A DNA stretch of 57,337 nt from NCBI GenBank assembly GCA_905479945.1, contig CAJQOP010000095.1, forward strand, positions 1 through 57,337, given 5' to 3'. Position 1 is the stretch's first letter; each line of letters begins with the position of its first letter. Source of the stretch: an uncultured Glaciecola sp. (lineage in GTDB: Bacteria > Pseudomonadota > Gammaproteobacteria > Enterobacterales > Alteromonadaceae). The notes beneath the pieces were generated by a model. That model did no database searches. It was not told the DNA's origin and saw nothing but the letters and a program-made list of their open reading frames with translations. Positions 19,739 to 33,079 of this stretch are shown here, in pieces. A program made the position numbers and the translations under genes.

Positions 19739-21109
19739 TTATAGTGCTCGTCTTAGCTTCTTTATCGTCATTAAAAAGCGACTAGATATTTGTTCTTCAT
19801 GTATATGCAAACGATCACAAAGTACGTGCCGACCAGCAGACCAAACATGACTAACAATATTGTCATTGCACGAAAATATCCAAGTATCTAAAATGGCGTC
19901 TCCCTTAAGCTCGGCCAAAGAACAGTGCTGATCATCAAGTGCAACGAGGTCGGCAAGAGCGCCAATTTCTATTCTACCCGCATTACGCCCTAATGCTTGA
20001 GCACCTCCTCTGGCTGCTTCTTCATATAGATATCGACCATTAGATGGAACCTTCTCAGAACGAAGCACGACCCGCTTTTGATCTCTTAACCTTTGCGATA
20101 CTTCAAGCATACGGAGTTCTTCGCTTAATGCAATTTTGACATTTGAATCAGCACCGATCCCAAAGGTTCCACCGTGACGCATGAATTGACTAGCCTCAAA
20201 TATGCCATCGCCTAAATTGGCTTCAGTAATAGGACATAAACCAGCTACAGCTCCAGATAGCGCAAAGTCCATGATTTCCATACTGTCCATATGTGTTGCA
20301 TGGATTAGACACCACCTTTTATCCACCGGCATGTTGTCCAGTAACCAGCGGATAGGCCGAGCACCTAGATGCTTGCTAACGTCTTTAACTTCGCCAACTT
20401 GCTCAGCGGCATGAATGTGGATTGGGCCATTAGGGGCGATGTCTATGCACTTTCGCAGACCATCAATAGTAACAGCGCGCAAAGAATGAGGTGCAATACC
20501 GAGTATAGAGTCATTAGGCAATAAACCCATGTTAGCCGATATTTTAGAATACAAAGATTCAAATTGATCAATATTATTGCCAAATCGCAATTGCCCTCCT
20601 TGCAACTTACTACCATCTAACCCGCCTTGCATATAAAGAACTGGAAGATGGGTGTAACCAATCCCACTTTGCAGCGCGGCGCTAAAATGACGCAAAGAGA
20701 GTTCCTCGATTTGAGCATACTGCCTGCCACCTTGGTCATGATGAACGTAGTGGAATTCGCCTGAAGCTGCATATCCAGACTTGATCATTTCTAGATGAAC
20801 CTGAGCAGCAATTGCTTCTACATCCTCTGGAGTAAGAAGTTCTAAGAACCGATACATTACTTTTCGCCAGGTCCAAAAATCGTCAAATGATTGAGGGCCT
20901 TGCCTCTCGGCCAGTCCACCCATAGCGCGCTGAAAAGTGTGACTATGCACATTTGATAATGCGGGCAACAAGATCCCTACCCGATGGTCAGCCGCGTTCG
21001 AATTCTCAAAGATATCCGTTATAAGCCCATCGTTTCCGATTTGAACAGTAACATTTTGACGCCAACCAGCAGCAGTGAGAGCTTGCGCTGCAAAAATAGT
21101 AGTTGCCAT
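19739..21109 (-). CDS. hutF: Formimidoylglutamate deiminase HutF
   Basis: Amidohydrolase-superfamily enzyme that converts N-formimino-L-glutamate to N-formyl-L-glutamate and ammonia, the fourth step of the formate-releasing histidine pathway. Metal-site motifs visible are NVHSHTFQRAMGG, HIHAAEQ, HATHMD and GADSNV. The start MATTIF at 21109 (456 residues) is preceded by GAGG. The frame is open to 21151, but those codons would run across the operator. It is divergent from hutI. Confidence 0.93.
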   Translation of the reverse strand: MATTIFAAQALTAAGWRQNVTVQIGNDGLITDIFENSNAADHRVGILLPALSNVHSHTFQRAMGGLAERQGPQSFDDFWTWRKVMYRFLELLTPEDVEAIAAQVHLEMIKSGYAASGEFHYVHHDQGGRQYAQIEELSLRHFSAALQSGIGYTHLPVLYMQGGLDGSKLQGGQLRFGNNIDQFESLYSKISANMGLLPNDSILGIAPHSLRAVTIDGLRKCIDIAPNGPIHIHAAEQVGEVKDVSKHLGARPIRWLLDNMPVDKRWCLIHATHMDSMEIMDFALSGAVAGLCPITEANLGDGIFEASQFMRHGGTFGIGADSNVKIALSEELRMLEVSQRLRDQKRVVLRSEKVPSNGRYLYEEAARGGAQALGRNAGRIEIGALADLVALDDQHCSLAELKGDAILDTWIFSCNDNIVSHVWSAGRHVLCDRLHIHEEQISSRFLMTIKKLRRAL

Positions 21110-21127
21110 TTTTATTAGCCTCAAATA

Positions 21128-21147
21128 TATTATGTGCATACATAATA
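21128..21147. promoter_or_regulatory. Candidate HutC operator between hutF and hutI
   Basis: Inverted repeat TATTATGT-GCAT-ACATAATA, perfect 8-bp arms, lies midway between the divergent hutF and hutI starts. GntR/HutC proteins bind such AT-rich dyads, and a single site here could control both directions. A related half-site (ATAATGTGTAC) lies at the hutC start (19726-19736). Confidence 0.6.
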
Positions 21148-21177
21148 GCAATTAATAGCGATATAACAAGGTCATTA

Positions 21178-22389
21178 ATGCAAAATATGATTTACACCAA
21201 CTGCTCTGTTGCCACCATGGTTAAAGGAGATGAGCCATATGGTTTACTTGACAACGCAGCTATTGTGGTTAGCAATGAACGAGTTGCTTGGGTAGGTAAA
21301 TCAGACGATATTCCAGTTGAGTTTACTGGCATTGAACGCGAAGATTTGGACGGTAAGCTTGTTACACCGGCATTAATCGATTGCCACACACACCTAGTGT
21401 TTGGCGGCACACGAGCACAGGAGTTTGAAGCCCGCCTGAAGGGCGCAAGCTACCAAGAAATTGCGCGCAGTGGAGGCGGTATTGTTTCGACGGTAATAGC
21501 CACAAGAAGCGCGACGGACGAACAGTTGATAGAACAATCCTTAAAGCGATTGGACGATCTCATAAACGAGGGTGTCGCTGTTGTGGAGGTTAAATCTGGC
21601 TACGGGCTCACAATCGAAGACGAACTTCGTATGCTCAGGATCGCAAGAAAACTTGCTACCTTGCGACCGGTAAAAGTGATGACTACATGGCTAGCTGCTC
21701 ATGCCATACCTCCAGAATATTTGGCTCGAGCCGACCAATACATAGATGAAGTCGCGATCCCCGGTTTGCGAAAAGGAGCTGCCCAGGGGCTCATTGATGC
21801 TGTGGACGGGTTTTGTGAAGATATCGCGTTTTCAGCAGCTCAAATTGAACGACTATTCGTAGTCGCCAAATCACTAAACATACCAGTCAAACTTCATGCA
21901 GAGCAATTAACAGATCAGAAAGGCGCGCTATTGGCCGCTAAGTATAAGGGCTTGTCCGCAGACCACTTGGAATACTTAGCGGAAACGGATATACAAGAAT
22001 TTGCAGCTTCAGGTGCCGTTGCAGTGTTGCTACCAGGTGCATTTTATACCTTAAGAGAAACCAAACTTCCGCCTATAGACTGCCTTCGTAAATACAATGT
22101 TGATATCGCTATCGCCTCTGATTGCAACCCTGGAAGCTCACCACTATCGTCTATCCTGACTGCTATGAATATGGCTTGTAAGGAGTTTTTAATGACTCCT
22201 GAAGAAGCATTAACGGGTGTTACTCGCAGTGCAGCGAAAGCGCTCAACCTTGCGGATGACTACGGCGTTGTTGCGGCAGGTGCTATCGCGGAACTTGCTA
22301 TATGGGACCTGAAGCACCCTGCTGAATTGGCTTATTGGATTGGCGGCTCTCGCCTTAATAAACGGATCTCTCCTTTGGTGAACATATGA
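21178..22389 (+). CDS. hutI: Imidazolonepropionase
   Basis: Amidohydrolase for step three of histidine degradation, opening 4-imidazolone-5-propionate to N-formimino-L-glutamate. Metal and substrate motifs are [24 protein letters not shown] and ASDCNPGS. Start at 21178 gives 403 residues, the family norm, with AAGG 7 nt upstream. The open frame extends to 21103, through the operator and into hutF on the other strand. Its stop overlaps the hutH start by 4 bp (ATGA), indicating translational coupling. Confidence 0.95.
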   Translation: MQNMIYTNCSVATMVKGDEPYGLLDNAAIVVSNERVAWVGKSDDIPVEFTGIEREDLDGKLVTPALIDCHTHLVFGGTRAQEFEARLKGASYQEIARSGGGIVSTVIATRSATDEQLIEQSLKRLDDLINEGVAVVEVKSGYGLTIEDELRMLRIARKLATLRPVKVMTTWLAAHAIPPEYLARADQYIDEVAIPGLRKGAAQGLIDAVDGFCEDIAFSAAQIERLFVVAKSLNIPVKLHAEQLTDQKGALLAAKYKGLSADHLEYLAETDIQEFAASGAVAVLLPGAFYTLRETKLPPIDCLRKYNVDIAIASDCNPGSSPLSSILTAMNMACKEFLMTPEEALTGVTRSAAKALNLADDYGVVAAGAIAELAIWDLKHPAELAYWIGGSRLNKRISPLVNI

Positions 22390-23924
22390 CAATGATACTT
22401 ACGCCCGGAAAAATGAGGCTTAATGACCTAGAGAAGCTTTATCAAAGTGAGTCTGATTTTGAGCTTGAAGAAAGTGCATATATTGCAGTGAAACAAGGAG
22501 CACAAAGACTGGTAAAAGGGATCAACAGTAACGAGACGATTTATGGCGTTAACACTGGTTTTGGAAAGCTCGCTTCGGTCAAAATCAAAAATGACGAGTT
22601 GGTGAGCCTTCAGCGAAATTTGGTTCGTTCACACTGTGCTGGTTTTGGTCAACCGCTGCCCTCGAATATCGTTCGACTCATTATCGCATTGAAGTGCCTG
22701 TCTCTAGGTAGAGGAGCCTCTGGAGTGAGGCCTATCGTTATTGAGCAATTACAAAATCTAGTGAAAGCAGACATTATTCCAGTAATTCCTGCCAAGGGTT
22801 CAGTAGGCGCATCAGGTGACCTAGCTCCTCTTGCGCATATGTCAGCAGCCCTAATTGGAGAAGGAGACGTATTTTTTAAAGGCACTTTCATGCCTGCAGT
22901 TGAGGCGTTAAAACAATGCTCAATAGCGCCGATCGAACTGCAAGCAAAAGAGGGCTTGGCGCTGCTCAACGGCACCCAAGCTTCAACAGCACTAGCACTT
23001 GTGGGATTATTTTCAGCTAGAAAACTGGCAGCAAATTCTTTGGTTACAGCAGCCTTATCGATAGACGCAGCGATGGGTTCGAGTGCACCTTTTCACGACG
23101 AAATCCATCAGCTAAGAGGACATGTTGGTCAGATACAAAGTGCTCGCAGATTACGAGAGTTATTAGAGGGCTCACAGATTAGAGAGAGTCATCAGATAGG
23201 TGACGAGAGAGTGCAAGACCCCTATTGCATGCGCTGCGCACCACAAGTTATTGGCGCATGCCTCGACCAGTTAGACCATGCTGGAAAGGTATTGGAGATA
23301 GAAGCAAACGCGGTCACTGATAATCCCTTGATATTGTCAGACGGTAAAATTGTATCCGGCGGGAACTTTCATGCAGAGCCAGTAGCGTTGGTAGCCGATC
23401 AAATTGCGATAGCGATTTCGGAAATTGGTTGCATTGCTCAGCGTAGGATCGCGCTGCTTGTTGATCCCGCTTTGAGTTTTGGCCTACCTGCATTTTTGGC
23501 ACCCGATCCTGGTTTGAAATCGGGATTAATGATAGCAGAAGTTACTTCAGCGGCATTAATGAGTGAAAACAAATCACTGGCTAATCCGCGATCGATAGAC
23601 TCTACGCCAACGTCCGCGAATCAAGAGGATCATGTCTCAATGGCATGCCATGCTGCTCGCAGATTGTTAGAGATGAATCATAATCTAGCAGCCATTTTGG
23701 CTATCGAGGCAATGGCTTCAGTCCAAGGTGTCGAGTTACGTAGGCCCCTAAAAACCAGCACAAAGCTGCAGCAAATCATAAGGCAAGTTCGTCAATATTG
23801 CCCTGCACTGACTGACGATCGTATGGTTAGTAAAGACATTGAGGCGCTTGCCCACTTACTCAGCAACGACAGTAATTTTTTGAGTGTCGATGAAAGTATG
23901 ACACCACTTGAGATGGAAGTATGA
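22386..23924 (+). CDS. hutH: Histidine ammonia-lyase
   Basis: First enzyme of the pathway: histidine to trans-urocanate and ammonia. It has 512 residues, the usual length. The self-cyclising Ala142-Ser143-Gly144 triad that forms the MIO prosthetic group lies in [20 protein letters not shown] and the conserved [12 protein letters not shown] segment ([13 protein letters not shown]) are present. Overlaps of 4 bp with hutI upstream and hutG downstream mark a tightly coupled operon. Confidence 0.96.
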   Translation: MTMILTPGKMRLNDLEKLYQSESDFELEESAYIAVKQGAQRLVKGINSNETIYGVNTGFGKLASVKIKNDELVSLQRNLVRSHCAGFGQPLPSNIVRLIIALKCLSLGRGASGVRPIVIEQLQNLVKADIIPVIPAKGSVGASGDLAPLAHMSAALIGEGDVFFKGTFMPAVEALKQCSIAPIELQAKEGLALLNGTQASTALALVGLFSARKLAANSLVTAALSIDAAMGSSAPFHDEIHQLRGHVGQIQSARRLRELLEGSQIRESHQIGDERVQDPYCMRCAPQVIGACLDQLDHAGKVLEIEANAVTDNPLILSDGKIVSGGNFHAEPVALVADQIAIAISEIGCIAQRRIALLVDPALSFGLPAFLAPDPGLKSGLMIAEVTSAALMSENKSLANPRSIDSTPTSANQEDHVSMACHAARRLLEMNHNLAAILAIEAMASVQGVELRRPLKTSTKLQQIIRQVRQYCPALTDDRMVSKDIEALAHLLSNDSNFLSVDESMTPLEMEV

Positions 23925-24712
23925 GGCCGGTAACGGTCATCCAAGGAACGGGTCCCATTATTCTAGGGCAACCCCATTCAGGAACATATGTACCAGATGC
24001 GATTTGGGCAAACCTAAATGCGGTTGGTCGTCAACTTGCAGATACTGATTGGCATATTCCGGCTTTGTATGATGGCTTACTGGACAAGGTTACAATTGTT
24101 AGCGCCAATTTTAGCCGTTACGTCATTGATGCCAACCGAGACCCAAACGGAGCTAGTTTGTATCCAGGACAAAATACAACTGACTTAGTACCTTTAACTA
24201 CCTTTGATAACACGCCAATCTGGAACATACCACCTTCAAAAGATGATATTTCCTCGCGCCTAAAGCATTTCCATTGTGCTTACCATGACATTTTGAAAAG
24301 TGAAATTGGAAGAGTGAAAGCCCTACATGGAAGCGCTTTTCTATATGACTGTCATTCAATTCGGTCCGAAATACCCCATTTATTTGATAAGCAGCTTCCT
24401 GATTTAAATATTGGCGACAACTCTGGAATGAGCTGTGACCCTCAGATAACAAATGCGGTAAAAAAAGTATGCTCACGTTTTCCATCCTACAGTCACGTAG
24501 TTAACGGACGTTTTAAAGGTGGATGGACAACCCGGCACTATGGCAAGCCCTCAGACAATGTTCACGCACTGCAAATGGAACTAGCCCAGCATCGCTATCT
24601 TATTTCGGAGCATCCGCCATTTGAATACGCAGCGTCTAAAGCAGACGAACTTCGTGAAGTACTAAAAAGCGTACTTCTTGAAATCAATAGTCTTATGAAA
24701 ACTAAGGTTTAA
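23921..24712 (+). CDS. hutG: N-formylglutamate deformylase
   Basis: 263-residue member of the N-formylglutamate amidohydrolase family, hydrolysing N-formyl-L-glutamate to glutamate and formate. [16 protein letters not shown] and DCHSI, the probable metal and active-site segments, are visible. This is the Pseudomonas-type HutG paired with HutF, not the arginase-like formiminoglutamase also called HutG. It starts within the hutH stop (4-bp overlap) and precedes hutU by 12 bp. Confidence 0.93.
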   Translation: MRPVTVIQGTGPIILGQPHSGTYVPDAIWANLNAVGRQLADTDWHIPALYDGLLDKVTIVSANFSRYVIDANRDPNGASLYPGQNTTDLVPLTTFDNTPIWNIPPSKDDISSRLKHFHCAYHDILKSEIGRVKALHGSAFLYDCHSIRSEIPHLFDKQLPDLNIGDNSGMSCDPQITNAVKKVCSRFPSYSHVVNGRFKGGWTTRHYGKPSDNVHALQMELAQHRYLISEHPPFEYAASKADELREVLKSVLLEINSLMKTKV

Positions 24713-24724
24713 GCGAGTAAAGAT

Positions 24725-26392
24725 ATGAATAAATCAATGCCTGAGAAAAGAGAAATTAAGAGCCCTAGAGGCACAAAACTGAACTGCCTTAGTTGGGCAA
24801 CCGAAGCTCCGTATAGAATGCTACACAACAATTTGGATCGTGAGGTAGCTGAAAACCCCGATGAGTTGGTTGTATATGGTGGCATAGGCAAAGCCGCTAG
24901 AACCTGGAAAGATTTTGACCTTATAGCGCAAGCATTGCTTACCTTAACAGAACAAGAAACGCTCCTAGTGCAGTCCGGCAAACCCGTGGGTGTTTTCAAG
25001 ACTCACGAAAACGCACCAAGAGTATTGATTGCAAACTCCAATATCGTTCCACATTGGGCAAATTGGGACCACTTTAATGAGCTCGATAAAAAAGGACTGA
25101 TGATGTACGGCCAAATGACAGCTGGTTCGTGGATCTATATTGGCAGCCAGGGAATCGTGCAAGGAACCTATGAGACTTTTGTTGAAGCGGGTCGACAACA
25201 TTACCAAGGTAATTTAAGTGGTAAATGGATATTAACAGCTGGATTAGGTGGAATGGGTGGTGCTCAACCACTCGCGGCATCGATGGCTGGCGCTTGTTGT
25301 TTGGCGGTTGAATGTGACCCACAGAGTATTGATTTTCGATTACGCACACGATATGTAGACGAGAAAGCGGATACATTGGATGAAGCACTCGAGATGATTA
25401 GTCGCTGGACCAAAGCGGGCGAAGCAAAGAGCGTAGGTCTTTGCGGTAATGCTGCTGATATATACCCAGAATTGGTTAAACGCGGAATACGTCCAGATAT
25501 CGTTACTGATCAAACATCGGCACATGATCCTATCAATGGTTATTTGCCACAAGGATGGTCACTCGCTAAATGGAGAGAAAAGAGAGTCTCTAACCCTAAA
25601 GAAGTAGAAAAAGCAGCACGAGCGTCAATGAAGATTCATGTGCAAGCGATGCTAGATTTCTGGGACCAAGGTATTCCAACACTGGATTATGGAAACAACA
25701 TAAGGCAGATAGCCTTGGAAGAAGGTCTTAAGAATGCGTTTGATTTCCCTGGCTTTGTTCCCGCCTATATACGACCTTTGTTCTGTCGCGGGGTTGGACC
25801 GTTTAGATGGGTTGCCCTCTCGGGAGATCCTGAGGATATTTACAAGACAGATCAAAAAGTAAAAGAGTTATTGCCGGATAATACCCATTTGCATCAATGG
25901 CTCGATATGGCGAAAGACCGCATTGCATTCCAAGGTTTGCCAGCAAGAATTTGCTGGGTTGGTTTAGGCGACAGGCATCGCTTAGGTTTAGCCTTCAATG
26001 AGATGGTTAAAAATGGCGAACTGAGTGCTCCTATCGTTATTGGCCGTGATCACTTAGACAGTGGCTCGGTTGCTAGTCCAAACAGAGAGACAGAAGCAAT
26101 GAAAGATGGCTCAAGCGCAGTTTCTGACTGGCCACTACTCAACGCATTGTTGAATACTGCGTCGGGCGCTACTTGGGTTAGCATACATCACGGAGGTGGT
26201 GTTGGCATGGGCTTCTCGCAGCATGCTGGTATGGTGGTTTTGGCTGATGGGTCAGATGAAGCAGCTAAAAGACTAGAACGTGTACTTTGGAATGATCCCG
26301 CAACCGGCGTTATGCGTCATGCAGATGCTGGATATGAAGAGGCAATTGACTGCGCTAAAGAGAAAGGCTTAAATTTACCTGGTATTTTGTAA
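24725..26392 (+). CDS. hutU: Urocanate hydratase
   Basis: Second pathway enzyme, urocanate to 4-imidazolone-5-propionate, with tightly bound NAD+. Its 555 residues match the family. The NAD-binding [11 protein letters not shown] and the active-site segment [14 protein letters not shown], containing the conserved cysteine, are visible. [15 protein letters not shown] is also conserved. It is the last gene of the hutIHGU operon. No strong terminator was found in the 200 bp after it. Confidence 0.96.
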   Translation: MNKSMPEKREIKSPRGTKLNCLSWATEAPYRMLHNNLDREVAENPDELVVYGGIGKAARTWKDFDLIAQALLTLTEQETLLVQSGKPVGVFKTHENAPRVLIANSNIVPHWANWDHFNELDKKGLMMYGQMTAGSWIYIGSQGIVQGTYETFVEAGRQHYQGNLSGKWILTAGLGGMGGAQPLAASMAGACCLAVECDPQSIDFRLRTRYVDEKADTLDEALEMISRWTKAGEAKSVGLCGNAADIYPELVKRGIRPDIVTDQTSAHDPINGYLPQGWSLAKWREKRVSNPKEVEKAARASMKIHVQAMLDFWDQGIPTLDYGNNIRQIALEEGLKNAFDFPGFVPAYIRPLFCRGVGPFRWVALSGDPEDIYKTDQKVKELLPDNTHLHQWLDMAKDRIAFQGLPARICWVGLGDRHRLGLAFNEMVKNGELSAPIVIGRDHLDSGSVASPNRETEAMKDGSSAVSDWPLLNALLNTASGATWVSIHHGGGVGMGFSQHAGMVVLADGSDEAAKRLERVLWNDPATGVMRHADAGYEEAIDCAKEKGLNLPGIL

Positions 26393-26638
26393 GTATATTA
26401 GGAAACTTTGGTGATTTTCAAGGAATTGATACTGCAGTGGGTATTAAACTATCTGGTTAAACGAAGTGATGAGTTTAGAGTCTTTTTGTAGTAGGAATGT
26501 CTATTATACTAAAAAGTACGATAGGCATAATGGCCCGCCACTGCATAACGAGCTAGTCACTTAGTAATATAAAGTTTTGATAAGTTTCTATTTAAAATGC
26601 TACTGTCATGCATCCACGTTTCCAGAAAATCTCATGCA

Positions 26639-27328
26639 ATGCGTCTTGATAAATTTGTTTGTAAAAGTACCCAACTAACAAAAAGTGAAGCTATACAACG
26701 GATTCATCAAGGTGATATTAGCGTCAATAGTGAAATTACGATGCATGAAGCCACACAAGTTCATGAAAACAATATAATTATGTTTAATGGACTAAGGCTA
26801 AAAACGCGGGAGTTTCGATATATCCTTCTGCATAAACCAGCCGGAACTATTTGCTCAAATGTTGATGAAGCCTATCCTTCACTCTTCAATTATCTCGATA
26901 TTGATAGGGTTTCAGAGCTTCACATTGCCGGACGTTTAGATGCAGACACAACAGGGTTAGTATTGATAACTGATGACGGGCGCTGGTCATTCAATATTAC
27001 CGCACCAACTAGTCACTGCCGAAAGGTTTATCGTGTGGTCTTATCCAAGGAACTTGCAGTGGACGTCGCTTCTAAATTTGAAAAGGGCATTCAGTTGCAG
27101 GGTGAGCAGCACTTAACCTTGCCTGCTATATTGGAAATAATTAGCCCGAGCGAAGTTCGTTTAACGATAACTGAAGGTAAATTTCATCAAGTAAAACGTA
27201 TGTTTGCTGCAGTAGGAAGTCGAGTCCTTTCACTTCATCGAGAGAAAATCGGAGAAGTTAATCTTGATATTGATGTCGGGCTATGGCGGTATTTAACAAG
27301 TGATGAAGTGCAATCCTTTGGTAAATGA
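26639..27328 (+). CDS. rsuA: 16S rRNA pseudouridine(516) synthase RsuA
   Basis: 229 residues from ATG 26639 (MRLDKF). An N-terminal S4 RNA-binding domain precedes an RsuA/RluB/E/F-type catalytic domain with AGRLDADTTGLVL, containing the catalytic Asp. Conserved GKFHQVKRMFAAVG and LHREKIGE follow closely match E. coli RsuA. The open frame extends to 26597, but the extra 14 codons lack family support. A monocistronic gene between hutU and a CPBP gene. Confidence 0.88.
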   Translation: MRLDKFVCKSTQLTKSEAIQRIHQGDISVNSEITMHEATQVHENNIIMFNGLRLKTREFRYILLHKPAGTICSNVDEAYPSLFNYLDIDRVSELHIAGRLDADTTGLVLITDDGRWSFNITAPTSHCRKVYRVVLSKELAVDVASKFEKGIQLQGEQHLTLPAILEIISPSEVRLTITEGKFHQVKRMFAAVGSRVLSLHREKIGEVNLDIDVGLWRYLTSDEVQSFGK

Positions 27329-27421
27329 AACCGCTCTAATTTCATTTGTATGATGGAAATAAGTCTTTTAACGGGTTTTGTAAAGAATACTGTCTAAGTA
27401 ATGCTGTGGAGTTTTTACTAA

Positions 27422-28135
27422 ATGCTAACGAATACTGTTGATGCATGCCTTTCAACTAGAAGAAAGAATCGGTTATTGTGGGCCGAATTAGGGCTTCTAT
27501 TCTTAGTCCTACCAATTATATTAGCACTTAATCCATATGTGATGTTCAGCATAGCGCTCGCCATCGTTGCGCTTATTTATGTCGTGTATATATGTAAAAG
27601 TGAGTTCAGCAATAACTCTTTTGTAGCTATGTGGAAGCAGCTTAAAACTGCATTTAGGCCAAATTGGGAAGGGCTTTGGCCAAGAGTAGGCATAAAATTT
27701 ATGGTATTTGCCTTACTAACAAGTGTTTTTGTATTTCTACAAATGCCAGACAGTCTTTTCGTGGTTCTGATTAACGATCCGATTCTTTGGATTTCTGTTT
27801 GTCTATTTTATTTTGTTGTATCGGTATTGCCGCAAGAGTTTCTATATCGAAGTTTCTTTTTTAAGCGTTACAAGGTACTAGTAGATTCGGCATATGGGTT
27901 TATCTTCCTGAATGGCACCGTGTTTTGTGCTGCTCACTTAATGTTTCATAATTCGATTGTATTATTGATCACTTTTTGCGGCGGATTGTTGTTTGCTTAT
28001 ACCTATCATAAAACAAAGTCTTATTGGCTGGTTAGCGTAGAACATAGCTTTTATGGTCTTTGGATATTTACTCTAGGAATGGGTGAAATGTTGGCTTTTC
28101 CGGCTGCCAGAGCGATTACGCTGGGTGTCCAATAG
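27422..28135 (+). CDS. CPBP (CAAX/ABI) family integral membrane protease-like protein
   Basis: 237 residues with about six or seven hydrophobic segments. The CPBP pattern is recognisable: PQEFLYRSFFF (motif 1), FCAAHL (motif 2) and VEHSFYG (motif 3). In motif 1 the first of the usual two glutamates is Gln (QE instead of EE). The family includes CAAX-type proteases and bacteriocin self-immunity proteins; the substrate here is unknown. It is flanked by rsuA and, convergently, gyrB. Confidence 0.7.
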   Translation: MLTNTVDACLSTRRKNRLLWAELGLLFLVLPIILALNPYVMFSIALAIVALIYVVYICKSEFSNNSFVAMWKQLKTAFRPNWEGLWPRVGIKFMVFALLTSVFVFLQMPDSLFVVLINDPILWISVCLFYFVVSVLPQEFLYRSFFFKRYKVLVDSAYGFIFLNGTVFCAAHLMFHNSIVLLITFCGGLLFAYTYHKTKSYWLVSVEHSFYGLWIFTLGMGEMLAFPAARAITLGVQ

Positions 28136-28316
28136 TAACTTGTTACCTCGCTAGTTAATGAGCTAGTGGGGGTTTCACATATAGAACAATAAGTAATATT
28201 GGGGCTTTGGGAAGCGATGGGTAAGAAGGTTTAATAGTACGCTTTTTCAATAAAGTGTTTTCTATACAAAAAAGTGTTTCACAGGTGGCGTATTTTAATA
28301 TAAGCCGTTGAAAAAT

Positions 28317-28348
28317 AACAAAAAAGGCGTTCATAATGAACGCCTTTT
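28317..28348 (-). terminator. gyrB terminator (bidirectional hairpin)
   Basis: A 12-bp perfect stem AAAAGGCGTTCA / TGAACGCCTTTT with a 3-nt loop is followed on the minus strand by a T run. It ends the dnaA-dnaN-recF-gyrB transcription unit and, reading the other way, can stop the CPBP gene. The rest of 28136-28404 shows nothing else recognised. Confidence 0.85.
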
Positions 28349-28404
28349 AGCATTGTTTATGGGATCATTTTAAAAGCATATGAAAATCCCAACTGAAATA
28401 GACG

Positions 28405-30822
<2,418 letters not shown>

Positions 30823-31923
30823 TTACTCCTCGTTCACTTGGTTATGTTCCACGTGAAACACTTTTTTATCGTTATATTTATTTGTGAATTCGAATTGCGA
30901 GGTCTCAATAGCGGTTACAAAAACTTGTGTCTTTGTTTCGAGTATTAAGTCCAAAAAATGCTCTCTGGTTTTCTCGTCTAACTCAGCCGCAATATCATCC
31001 ACTAAATAGATCGTTGATTTATTACTTAACGAAGAAAACATTTTCATTTGTGCAATTTGCAATATAGATACTAGAATTCTGAGTTGGCCTCGAGATAAAT
31101 TTTCGGCGGCACTTAATCCATTTACAGTGAATTTAATGTCGCCTTTATGAGGCCCTACAGTTGTATATCCATATTGCAAATCACGAGCTTCTTTTGCTTT
31201 TAGTGAATCTTCAAAAGAAGTCCCTTTATCCCAACCATTATTATACCTCAAGTCAATCTTGAACTCAGGTATAAATTGCCTATAAAGTGCAACTACTTGT
31301 GCATTTATCGCCTCTAAATAGCTCTTTCTAGCCTCTGAAATCAAATTTCCATATCTGCCTAAGGATTCACTCCAATAATTGAACTGCTGAGTATCTATCG
31401 GCACTCCCTTATTGAGGTAATTTCTAAGTAAGGCATTTCTTTGGCTTAGTGTTTTCGTATATGCTGCAACCAGATCAGAGTAGCCATGTTTCACGTGAAA
31501 CAATGCCCAATCAACAAACCTTCTCCTTAACACCGGTTGTCCAATAATCAAGTCGCTGCTTTGCGGCGTAAATATTTGCATAGGGATTTTGCGAACAACA
31601 TCGGCGAGCTTCTTAGTTCGCTCACCATTAATACTGAACTCAAAACCTTCTGACTTATGTCTCGTACAACCTATTTTCTGTTCGACACCTTGATCATCCG
31701 TCAGCCGCCCGAAAACAGTTGCAATGTTAGTTTCGTGTTTAACTACAGAGTTTTGTCTATTAGTTCGAAATGAACGACCAAACCCGAGTAAATGGACAGC
31801 TTCTAAAATCGAAGATTTGCCAGCACCATTTGCGCCATGGATTATATTGAGAGATTCGCAGGGGGAAAAGGCAACTTGATCAAAATTCCTAAATTGAGCA
31901 AGCTGCACTAGAGATAGATGCAT
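30823..31923 (-). CDS. recF: DNA replication and repair protein RecF
   Basis: 366-residue SMC-like ATPase of the RecFOR gap-repair pathway. Walker A GANGAGKSS lies near the N-terminus; ABC-type signature LSRGQ and Walker B YLVDDIAAELD are at the C-terminus. It sits 30 bp downstream of dnaN. Two perfect parS centromere sites lie inside this coding sequence (30845-30860 and 31487-31502), which constrains codons there. Confidence 0.95.
   Translation of the reverse strand: MHLSLVQLAQFRNFDQVAFSPCESLNIIHGANGAGKSSILEAVHLLGFGRSFRTNRQNSVVKHETNIATVFGRLTDDQGVEQKIGCTRHKSEGFEFSINGERTKKLADVVRKIPMQIFTPQSSDLIIGQPVLRRRFVDWALFHVKHGYSDLVAAYTKTLSQRNALLRNYLNKGVPIDTQQFNYWSESLGRYGNLISEARKSYLEAINAQVVALYRQFIPEFKIDLRYNNGWDKGTSFEDSLKAKEARDLQYGYTTVGPHKGDIKFTVNGLSAAENLSRGQLRILVSILQIAQMKMFSSLSNKSTIYLVDDIAAELDEKTREHFLDLILETKTQVFVTAIETSQFEFTNKYNDKKVFHVEHNQVNEE
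30845..30860. promoter_or_regulatory. parS: parS site 1 (inside recF)
   Basis: TGTTCCACGTGAAACA matches the near-universal ParB-binding sequence TGTTNCACGTGAAACA. It lies near the 3' end of recF, about 16 kb from parAB, as expected for origin-proximal centromere sites. Confidence 0.9.
31487..31502. promoter_or_regulatory. parS: parS site 2 (inside recF)
   Basis: TGTTTCACGTGAAACA is the perfectly palindromic parS consensus. It lies 627 bp from the other recF parS site. Confidence 0.93.
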
Positions 31924-31953
31924 AAAGGCTAAAGTGGGCCCTTTGTTAACAAA

Positions 31954-33057
31954 CTAGAGACGCATCGGCATTATTACATACAACGCTGACTCATCACCTT
32001 CTGCATGGATCAATGCACTTGCATTTGCATCGGATAGATTGAAAATAACATTCTCAGTATTTAGAACGTTCATTACGTCAATTAGGTAAGCGACATTAAA
32101 ACCAATTTCCAATTCTTCGCCTTCATAGTTTACATCAACAACTTCTTCAGCTTGTTCTTGCTCAGGGTTATTTGCAGTAATCTTCAATTCACCAGACGCT
32201 AAATTCAAACGAACTCCTTTGAACTTCTCATTGGATAAAATCATTGCGCGGGAGAAAGCAGCTTTAAGTAAATCGCGTGACGACCATACCGCTTTATCAG
32301 ACCCTTTTGGAAGCACCCTTCTATAATCTGGGAATCGACCATCCACAAGCTTACTTGTGAAAATAAACGCGGTAGAAAAAATTCTTATATGGTTACTACC
32401 AATTTGTACTTTAACTAAGGTGTCGTTATCTTCAATTAGGCGAATTATTTCCAACACACCCTTTCGAGGAATAATCACTTGGCGTGCGGGTAAAGTTGCA
32501 GCGTCATATTCTAAGGTAGCAAGTGCAAGACGATGGCCATCCGTTGCGACGGTGCGAATAACGTTTTCTTCTGTTTCAAGACTCATGCCGTTGAGGTAGT
32601 AACGTACATCTTGTTGCGCCATTGAAAAATGCGTCTTTTCAATCAAACCTTTTAGATCAGATTGCTTAACTTCAAACTCAACTTCGCCTTCCCAATCCTC
32701 AAGGTTTGGATAATCACTTGCTGATAAGGTAGAGAGTGTATATTTACCACGACCCGACTTTATAATTGCTTTATTTTCTTCAATCTCAAAAATGATATTA
32801 CTTTCGTCACTGAGCCCGCGAATAATATCGACCAATTTCTTAGCCGGAACAGTAATTTCACCATCCGTAAAACCACCTGATAGTTTAACGCTAGAAATCA
32901 GTTCGACTTCTAAATCCGTGCCTGTCAGCCATAGTGTTCCCTCACTAACTTTTATCAATATGTTGGACAATATCGGTAATGTGTGGCGTCGCTCAACGGC
33001 ACCAGAAACTAGTTGAAGCGGCTGTAATAAACCTTCACGACTAATGGTAAATTTCAT
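31954..33057 (-). CDS. dnaN: DNA polymerase III beta sliding clamp
   Basis: 367 residues (E. coli 366), with the three-domain clamp architecture. The N-terminal MKFTISREGLLQPL, central FKGVRLNLASGELKITANN and C-terminal YVIMPMRL are typical. It lies 22 bp downstream of dnaA and upstream of recF. Confidence 0.97.
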   Translation of the reverse strand: MKFTISREGLLQPLQLVSGAVERRHTLPILSNILIKVSEGTLWLTGTDLEVELISSVKLSGGFTDGEITVPAKKLVDIIRGLSDESNIIFEIEENKAIIKSGRGKYTLSTLSASDYPNLEDWEGEVEFEVKQSDLKGLIEKTHFSMAQQDVRYYLNGMSLETEENVIRTVATDGHRLALATLEYDAATLPARQVIIPRKGVLEIIRLIEDNDTLVKVQIGSNHIRIFSTAFIFTSKLVDGRFPDYRRVLPKGSDKAVWSSRDLLKAAFSRAMILSNEKFKGVRLNLASGELKITANNPEQEQAEEVVDVNYEGEELEIGFNVAYLIDVMNVLNTENVIFNLSDANASALIHAEGDESALYVIMPMRL

Positions 33058-33079
33058 TTATGTCTTCTCGTTAAAATTA

